Shown here one piece after another: positions 41,251 through 46,061 of a stretch of DNA of 46,061 nt. The position numbers and the translations under genes were made by a program. The notes below the pieces were generated by a model that was not told where the DNA came from, did not search any database, and worked only from the letters and a program-made list of their open reading frames with translations. The DNA lies in the NCBI GenBank assembly GCA_902774025.1, contig CACYGY010000069.1, positions 1 to 46,061 on the forward strand. The letters run 5' to 3'. The DNA comes from an uncultured Eubacteriales bacterium. Lineage in GTDB: Bacteria > Bacillota > Clostridia > Christensenellales > Aristaeellaceae. Every line of letters starts with the position of its first letter. Within the stretch, counting starts at the first letter, position 1.

Positions 41251-42322
41251 TTTCCGGCAGATGCACGGCCCGGGCTGCGGACCTGCGCCGCTGATCTGTC
41301 ATGTCCGCATAATGCTTCCGGGTGGTATCCACAGAACTGTGTCCCAGGACATCCGCCACCAGATAGATATCCCCGGTTTCATGATAGAGGTTGGTGGCGA
41401 AGGTGGAACGCAGTTTATGCGGACTGATGCGGGGCTTGAGAGGCGCGGCGATGGCTGCGTATTTTTTTACCAGCTTCTCCACCGCCCTCTGGGTAATCCG
41501 GCGCCGCTGGAGGGAGAGGAAGAAAGCGTCCTCATGCCCTGGAAGGGTTTCCACTTCTTTTCGTTCTTCCAGATATTCCGCCAGCGCGGAAGCGACCTCC
41601 GGCGGAAAATAGAGGACCACCTGGTTTCCGCCCTTCCGGGTGACCAGGAAGGCGTTCTCCTCAAAGTTTACATCGGAAACATTCAGTCCGACGCACTCCG
41701 AAACCCGGATTCCGGTGCCCAGAAACAGAGCCAGCATGGCGTAATCCCGTTTGGCGGTCAGTTTCTGAAAGCGCCGCTGCCCCTGGGTCATTCCTTCTCC
41801 GGTTTCCGCCTGATTCAGCATGCGGATCATTTCTTCCTGATTCAGGCGCAGTATGGGTTTCTCGTGAATTTTGGGCAGGGGAACCAGCAGGGTGACGTTG
41901 GAGGGAATGCGCTGGGCACGGAAGAGAAAATCATAGAAGGAACGGATGGAGCAGAGTTTCCGCTTGATGGCCCGCTCATGATTCACCGTGGCTTTGGGGA
42001 GATCCCCGGGATTCTGGGCGTCCTCATCCCGGAAATAGTAGGTCAGGTATTCCGTGAAGGCCGTAAGATCCGATGGGGTGACACGGGCAAGATCCTGATC
42101 GTTCCACAGAATGGGACGTGTTTCCGAGAAAGCCACACGTTCATGATGCAGGAATGAAAAGAAAGTTCTCAGATCCAGTGCGTAGGCGAGCCGGGTAAAG
42201 GTTCCCGCGGTCACCGCGATGTGCTGAAGAAAGTCGCCGCAGGCCTGTGGCAGTTCCCGGCATATGGACCGGATCTGCAGGATGCGCCTGGCATCGATTT
42301 CCTCCCGGTATGTCTGTGCCAT
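41195..42322 (-). CDS. Tyrosine recombinase (XerC/XerD-like)
   Basis: A 375-residue site-specific recombinase. The N-terminal SAM-like domain is followed by the catalytic domain with all key residues: Arg in GTGIRVSECVGL, Lys in TRKGGNQ, His-x-x-Arg in ISPHKLRSTFATNLY, His in LGHSSVDTT, and the nucleophile Tyr in RKHYADM. Length and the absence of phage genes fit a Xer-like housekeeping enzyme better than an integrase, though it is longer than XerC/D (about 300) by an N-terminal extension and a short C-terminal tail. No att or dif-like site was recognised nearby. It lies 15 bases after the phosphoesterase gene on the same strand. Confidence 0.86.
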   Translation of the reverse strand: MAQTYREEIDARRILQIRSICRELPQACGDFLQHIAVTAGTFTRLAYALDLRTFFSFLHHERVAFSETRPILWNDQDLARVTPSDLTAFTEYLTYYFRDEDAQNPGDLPKATVNHERAIKRKLCSIRSFYDFLFRAQRIPSNVTLLVPLPKIHEKPILRLNQEEMIRMLNQAETGEGMTQGQRRFQKLTAKRDYAMLALFLGTGIRVSECVGLNVSDVNFEENAFLVTRKGGNQVVLYFPPEVASALAEYLEERKEVETLPGHEDAFFLSLQRRRITQRAVEKLVKKYAAIAAPLKPRISPHKLRSTFATNLYHETGDIYLVADVLGHSSVDTTRKHYADMTDQRRRSAARAVHLPETTVVSSPPLPLPPEDQNE

Positions 42323-42337
42323 GAAATCATCTCCCGG

Positions 42338-43228
42338 TCATTTGGCGGTGCTTTTCACTGTGATCAGATGGATCTGGGGCGGACGGAAAAGCCTGGCGGG
42401 TATCGTGACGGTTCCGATCCCGTTGCTGATGAGAAGGGGAATGCGGTTCTCCTTCGTCCAGCCGCCGGCATAGGCGGCACTGACCGAGTCGGTCAGATGC
42501 AGAACATCGCCCAGGAGAACAATCTGCCCGCCCATGGTATGACCGAACAGTCCCAGCTGGAACCAGTTCCGTTTCCCGGCGGAATTGACGGACTGCATGA
42601 GGGAAGGGATGATCTGGGGGTTATGGCAGAGAAAAATGGTATAGCTGCCGCCTTCCACCTGTGCGGCTGTACCGGCGAGATCCGGCCAGCCCCGGGTTAC
42701 ATCATCCAGTCCCACCAGAGTGACCGTGCTTGTGCCGACCCTCAGGGAGACGGCATCGTTGACCAGGGGCGTGACGCCCGCAGCCAGCATGGCGGACCGG
42801 AGCAGGGTGATGCTTTCTCTCTCAAGTTCCCGGTCATGTTCCCCCAGTACGCCATAGATGCCGTAATTGGCCCGCAGGCGGTTTTCCGCAAGCCGTCCAA
42901 AGAAGAGCACGGCACTCTCGGGACTGGTGGCATAGTCGCCGCCGAGGAGAATCAGGTCCGGATTCAGGGCATTGATGCTGCGGACCAGGTCGATGGTTCT
43001 GGCACTGGTAAAGAAAGGGAATCCCTGCTCATGGATGTCGGAGACAAATACGATCCTGAGCTGCCGGACATCCGGGGACAGCATGTCAGATTCCAGGCTG
43101 GTCCTTTCCACCTGAATGCGGTAAGGCTCCAGAAAGGGATAGAGCAGAATGAAGACGAGAATGACGACTGCAAGGATGCGGATCACCCGGCGCAGCATCT
43201 GGTACTTTGCGTGTTTCGGTCGATACAT
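42338..43228 (-). CDS. Membrane-anchored metallophosphoesterase with altered metal ligands
   Basis: A 296-residue protein with an N-terminal membrane anchor (VIRILAVVILVFILLYPFLE) and a calcineurin-like phosphoesterase domain of the YkuE/YaeI type. Motifs in order are VFVSDIHEQG (DxH), LLGGDYA (GD), GVLGEHDRE in place of GNHD, FLCHNPQ, and GLFGHTMGGQ in place of GHTHGGQ. Thus one Asn ligand is Glu and one His ligand is Met, which may change the metal or activity. ATG 43228 follows AAGGAG. Its substrate is unknown; relatives act on lipid A precursors or phospholipids. It heads a two-gene unit with the recombinase and is divergent from the flavin reductase gene. Confidence 0.82.
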   Translation of the reverse strand: MYRPKHAKYQMLRRVIRILAVVILVFILLYPFLEPYRIQVERTSLESDMLSPDVRQLRIVFVSDIHEQGFPFFTSARTIDLVRSINALNPDLILLGGDYATSPESAVLFFGRLAENRLRANYGIYGVLGEHDRELERESITLLRSAMLAAGVTPLVNDAVSLRVGTSTVTLVGLDDVTRGWPDLAGTAAQVEGGSYTIFLCHNPQIIPSLMQSVNSAGKRNWFQLGLFGHTMGGQIVLLGDVLHLTDSVSAAYAGGWTKENRIPLLISNGIGTVTIPARLFRPPQIHLITVKSTAK

Positions 43229-43273
43229 GGGGCTGACTCCTTGATATTTCAGATGAAATGGGAGGCGATGAAG

Positions 43274-43963
43274 ATGAAGGAGACGGAATACAGGGCCCTT
43301 CCGGGCACGACCATGCTGACGCCGCTCCCGGTGGCTCTTCTGACATGCAGGAGAAACAGAGAGGAGCGGACGAATATCCTCACGGCCGCATGGTGCGGAA
43401 CGGTGAATACACACCCGCCCATGCTGTCGGTATCCGTCAGACCGGAGCGCTATTCCTACGGACTGATTCTGGAGTCCGGTGAATTTGTCATGCATCCCGT
43501 GGACGAGGACCATGTCAGGGCAGCGGATTTCTGCGGTGTCCGGAGCGGAAGGGATACGGACAAGCTGACAGAAACGGGAATGACATGCCGCGCGGCGGAA
43601 GGACTCAGTACGGCGCAGGCCCTGACGGGACTTCCCCTTTCCCTGTCATGCCGGGTCAGAGACCGGATTCCGCTGGGCAGTCATGATCTGTTCCTGGCAG
43701 ATGTGGTCTGTGTTCAGGTTCGCTCGGACCTGTTTGATTCAGACGGTTCTCTTCACCTGGAACGGGCGGGTCTTGTCTGCTACAACCACGGGGTGTATCA
43801 GGGGCTTTCGGATGTGCTTGGATTCTTTGGCTATTCCGTGGCCAGACCTCACGTGCTGGAAAAGCGTATGCGCATCTACAGGTCTGTCAGGCGTTGTGGG
43901 CATCGCGCCATTCCTTCTCGAGAACGGACCAGAGAACCACATCCCGGTAATCACCCTTATTGA
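43274..43963 (+). CDS. Flavin reductase family protein (FMN-binding split barrel)
   Basis: ATG 43274 with GGGAGG 8 bases before it gives 229 residues starting MKETEYRALPGTTMLTPLPV. The family pattern is clear: PLPVALLTCR, TNILTAAWCGTVNTHPPMLS, VSVRPERYSYGLILESGEF and VMHPVDEDHVRAADFCGVRS, the last being the typical region that contacts FMN. These proteins bind FMN and reduce flavins or act as small oxidoreductases; the substrate cannot be told. The final 26 residues overlap the 3' end of the convergent GNAT gene and look unconserved, so the tail may be an extension. Confidence 0.85.
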   Translation: MKETEYRALPGTTMLTPLPVALLTCRRNREERTNILTAAWCGTVNTHPPMLSVSVRPERYSYGLILESGEFVMHPVDEDHVRAADFCGVRSGRDTDKLTETGMTCRAAEGLSTAQALTGLPLSLSCRVRDRIPLGSHDLFLADVVCVQVRSDLFDSDGSLHLERAGLVCYNHGVYQGLSDVLGFFGYSVARPHVLEKRMRIYRSVRRCGHRAIPSRERTREPHPGNHPY

Positions 43964-44495
43964 AGATTTTTTTCCTGAGCACGCCCTCCCGGTGCATGCC
44001 GCACTTTTCCATCACGCGCCCGCTGGAGGGATTGCAGCAGTCATGCTGTGCTTCCACGCGATGCAGATGCATGGTCTCAAAGGAGAGTCTGAGGACGGCT
44101 CTGAGCGCTTCTGTGGCAAAGCCCTGTCCCCAGCAGTCCTCTGCCAGACTGTAGCCAACCTCGGCGCAGAGGTTCTCCCGGTCAAAGGACATGAATCCGA
44201 TGGTTCCGAAAACACGGCCGTCCTCCTTCCGGACAAGAACATAGCTGGCAGGTTCTCCCCGGCGGTACTGAGAGCGGAGATAGCGGACATAGGCGCGGCT
44301 GTCCCGGATGCTCTCATGTGCCTCCCAGAGCACATATCTGGCCACGTTCGGATTCCGGGCATACTGGAAAATGGAGGCGGCGTCCCTCCTTTTCGCGCAC
44401 CGCAGAATCAGTCTCTCGGTGGAAAGGGTGGGCAGGCAGGAAAAGATCCGAATAATCTCATCCCCCCGGGACAGGCGCGATGAAATGAGTGACAT
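43887..44495 (-). CDS. GNAT acetyltransferase (RimJ-like)
   Basis: A 202-residue acetyltransferase of the RimJ/RimL type (Acetyltransf_3). It begins with a short tail before LSTERLILRCAKRRDAASIF, has the VGTIGFM-like strand (VFGTIGFMSFDRE), the acetyl-CoA loop EDCWGQGFATEALRAVLRLS and the C-terminal HDCCNPSSGRVMEKCGMHRE and GVLRKK. It would acetylate an N-terminal amine or a small molecule; which is unknown. AAAGGAAA precedes ATG 44495. Its end overlaps the flavin reductase gene by 77 bases. Confidence 0.87.
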   Translation of the reverse strand: MSLISSRLSRGDEIIRIFSCLPTLSTERLILRCAKRRDAASIFQYARNPNVARYVLWEAHESIRDSRAYVRYLRSQYRRGEPASYVLVRKEDGRVFGTIGFMSFDRENLCAEVGYSLAEDCWGQGFATEALRAVLRLSFETMHLHRVEAQHDCCNPSSGRVMEKCGMHREGVLRKKIFNKGDYRDVVLWSVLEKEWRDAHNA

Positions 44496-44549
44496 GATCG
44501 GTTTCCTTTCTGCCGGATGGATGGGTACGGCGGGAAGAAAGTGAAAGGC

Positions 44550-45113
44550 TTAATCGTTTTGTGTCTGTGAGGCGCGCAGACACTGGGCCATCAGGAGGCC
44601 GAGACAGGTCTTGCCATCGTGAAAGCTTCCGTCCATGACATGAGCACAGGCTTCATCCAGAGGCATGCGAAGGGTATCCACAAACTCATCCGGGTCCGGA
44701 TGACGGGAACCACTGTGCAGTCCGGAAGCAAGGAAAATATGGATCCGCTCATTGCAGAATCCGGGCGTGGTCTCCAGCACGGTGAGCTTCCGCCAGGAGT
44801 CGGCTTTCATACCGGTTTCCTCGGAGAGCTCCCTTTTCGCGCACTCCAGAGGATCCTCCCCGGGATGGTCGAACTTGCCTGCGGGAATTTCAAGGGTTAT
44901 CCGTCCGACGGCAACCCGCATCTGGCGCACCAGGATGACCCGGTCCTCCGGGTCCAGGGCGACCACGGCCGCGGCGCCGGGGTGGCAGGATACTTCACGA
45001 ATGGCGGTATCACCGTTGGGAAGACGTACCGTCCAGTGCTCCATTCTTGTGATAATGCCTTCCTGGATGACTTCTTTGGACAGCAGGGTTTCCTGAAGAT
45101 CGGAATCAGTCAT
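44550..45113 (-). CDS. nudF: Nudix hydrolase, ADP-ribose pyrophosphatase type
   Basis: ADP-ribose pyrophosphatases split ADP-ribose into AMP and ribose-5-phosphate in the cytosol. The 187-residue protein has the N-terminal dimer strand region (GIITRMEHWTVRLPNGD), VILVRQMRVAVGRITLEIPA, and a Nudix box AGKFDHPGEDPLECAKRELS-EETGM. The spacing from Gly to the first Glu is one residue longer than the strict box, as in many clostridial members. TPGFCNERIHIFLA is the expected loop after the box. AGGAGG (minus strand, 45129-45124) is 10 bases before the start. Confidence 0.89.
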   Translation of the reverse strand: MTDSDLQETLLSKEVIQEGIITRMEHWTVRLPNGDTAIREVSCHPGAAAVVALDPEDRVILVRQMRVAVGRITLEIPAGKFDHPGEDPLECAKRELSEETGMKADSWRKLTVLETTPGFCNERIHIFLASGLHSGSRHPDPDEFVDTLRMPLDEACAHVMDGSFHDGKTCLGLLMAQCLRASQTQND

Positions 45114-45208
45114 GTACTGATAACCTCCTGATCACAGAATTGACAAACAAGACAAAGTTCGATTTCGAAAGCGGGATTCCTGCAAGCCATCACCGAATTC
45201 TCCACGGT

Positions 45209-45237
45209 TTGACAGGTCATATATGGGGGTATACAAT
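45209..45237 (+). promoter_or_regulatory. Promoter for the tandem-repeat secreted protein
   Basis: TTGACA (45209-45214) and TACAAT (45232-45237), 17 bases apart. A start near 45244 gives a leader of 28 bases containing GAGGAGG before ATG 45272. A second TTGACA at 45140-45145 has no good -10. Confidence 0.7.
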
Positions 45238-45271
45238 TTCAGACGGGTTCCAGATGAGGAGGTTTACGGAC

Positions 45272-46061
45272 ATGAAAACAGTTAGGCGTCTGCTGGGTTT
45301 CCTGATCGTGCTTGCGGTAAGCCTGTGCATGCTTATTCCGGGAGCTCTCGCAATGGAGGACTGGAGTCAGCTTTCGGTTTCCATGACCTGGACAGGTGCG
45401 GACGGACAGAACCATGAGATGATTCTTCCCCCGGTGACCGGAGGTACGGCGCAGGCCTTCTGGGCGTCATTTCCCGAAGGCGTGCCGGAAACCGTAACAC
45501 TGCATATTTCTCATCCCATGCATGAGGATTACAGCTTTGGTATGGTCAATGACATGACCATTGATCTCACGGCCCCGGGCGTGCTTCAGGATGGACAGCT
45601 CACGCTGCAGGCCGTGGACGCCTGGGGGAATCCTGTGGATTCCTATACGCTGTTTTTCTCAACAGAACCGGTTCCGGAATCTGTGGATGATCTGATTTCT
45701 CCTTATGGCCCCGAAGGTCCGGGACAGACCGTGGTGACCGACCGGGAAGTGCAGATTCTTCTGCAGGATGCTTCCGGCACTCCGATTTCTTTTCAGAGTG
45801 TGACGCTGCATCCGGGTGAAAGCCAGATTGTATCCCAGCCTGCCCTGGACGGGTGGATGCCTGCCGGGAACGAATACCGGAGCGTAAGCGTGTCCATGGA
45901 CGGATTGGGCAATCTCAGCCAGGACATCGTCGTTTTCACCTATGAAAGGATTCCTGAAAGCCGGGAAGTGCAGCTTGTTCTGCAGGATGCTTCCGGCAAT
46001 CCGATTTCTGTTCAGAGTGTGACGCTGCATCCCGGTGAAAGCCAGACCGTATCCCAGCCTC
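45272..46061 (+). CDS. Secreted protein with 73-residue tandem repeats (runs off the window)
   Basis: ATG 45272 follows GAGGAGG. The frame stays open to the last base, so at least 263 residues are visible and the 3' end is missing. A signal peptide (LGFLIVLAVSLCMLIPGALA) leads to an N-terminal domain with two Ig-like beta parts (from WSQLSVSMTWTGADGQNHEM to GNPVDSYTLFFSTEP). From about residue 158 a repeat starts, REVQILLQDASGTPISFQSV then TLHPGESQIVSQPALDGW, and a second copy (REVQLVLQDASGNPISVQSV) begins 73 residues later. The number of copies is unknown. No family recognised; the style fits cell-surface proteins with variable repeat number. Confidence 0.8.
   Translation, partial: MKTVRRLLGFLIVLAVSLCMLIPGALAMEDWSQLSVSMTWTGADGQNHEMILPPVTGGTAQAFWASFPEGVPETVTLHISHPMHEDYSFGMVNDMTIDLTAPGVLQDGQLTLQAVDAWGNPVDSYTLFFSTEPVPESVDDLISPYGPEGPGQTVVTDREVQILLQDASGTPISFQSVTLHPGESQIVSQPALDGWMPAGNEYRSVSVSMDGLGNLSQDIVVFTYERIPESREVQLVLQDASGNPISVQSVTLHPGESQTVSQP
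45743..46061 (+). repeat. 219-base tandem coding repeat, at least 1.5 copies
   Basis: CGGGAAGTGCAG at 45743 and at 45962 start near-identical units 219 bases (73 codons) apart. GTGACGCTGCATCC and GGTGAAAGCCAGA recur in both. The second copy is cut by the window edge. Confidence 0.85.

Noticed and set aside
41195..42322. Tyrosine recombinase as the integrase of a mobile element
   Set aside because: No phage or conjugation genes, no direct-repeat att pair and no tRNA target nearby; neighbours are ordinary chromosomal genes.
42221..43273. Upstream part of the long plus-strand frame that ends in the flavin reductase
   Set aside because: It is antisense to the phosphoesterase gene; the true start with a ribosome site is at 43274.

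Overview
The window is 46 kb of G+C-rich chromosome from a low-redundancy, densely packed bacterial genome. Strong AGGAGG-type ribosome binding sites, sigmaA-like promoters (TTGACA/TATAAT), an FtsL/DivIB/FtsA/FtsZ division set, a MurE with the DNPR signature of meso-diaminopimelate enzymes, an ECF-type riboflavin transporter under an FMN riboswitch and many secreted proteins with signal peptides all point to a Gram-positive (Bacillota) gut-type anaerobe. Within that, a member of the Clostridia close to the Christensenellales is my best guess; this placement is inference from gene style, not from a marker search.

Region 1 (1-9.0 kb) is a reduced division and cell wall (dcw) cluster: mraZ (cut by the window edge), an ftsL-like gene, murE, mraY, murD, ftsQ/divIB, ftsA, ftsZ. 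The genes rsmH, ftsI, murF, ftsW, murG and murC that normally lie among these are absent here. A promoter precedes ftsA and a clear terminator follows ftsZ. Region 2 (9.0-15.6 kb) holds a CE6-like esterase, a sugar-type solute-binding lipoprotein translationally coupled to galactokinase, an FMN riboswitch with ribU, then tsaE-tsaB-rimI (tRNA t6A and ribosomal protein acetylation) and a zinc ribbon/TM2 protein.

Region 3 (15.6-19.5 kb, minus strand) is a chaperone module: a frameshifted dnaK-like gene, a DUF5685 protein with prenyl-synthase-like aspartate motifs, a J-domain protein with a Gln-rich middle, and a two-TM zinc-ribbon protein. Region 4 (19.7-24.1 kb) has a GNAT-5-formyltetrahydrofolate cyclo-ligase fusion, a DUF3267 membrane protein with HExxH, a WG-repeat protein and a Cof-type HAD phosphatase.

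Region 5 (24.4-38.0 kb) is a surface/secretion region: a very acidic repeat protein, a 4.8 kb adhesin-like gene (DUF11/CARDB-like repeats plus MucBP domains, broken by a frameshift), a family 5 solute-binding protein, a GH123-like-GNAT fusion, an unexplained structured intergenic stretch and a secreted protein with a Pro/Thr linker. Region 6 (38.2-46.1 kb) has galT behind a perfect consensus promoter, a non-cleavable LexA-like repressor in an operon with free methionine-R-sulfoxide reductase and divergent from an 8-cysteine microprotein, a tyrosine recombinase, a metallophosphoesterase, a flavin reductase, a GNAT, a Nudix ADP-ribose pyrophosphatase, and the start of a secreted protein with 73-residue tandem repeats that runs off the window. 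No rRNA, tRNA, CRISPR array or insertion sequence was seen.
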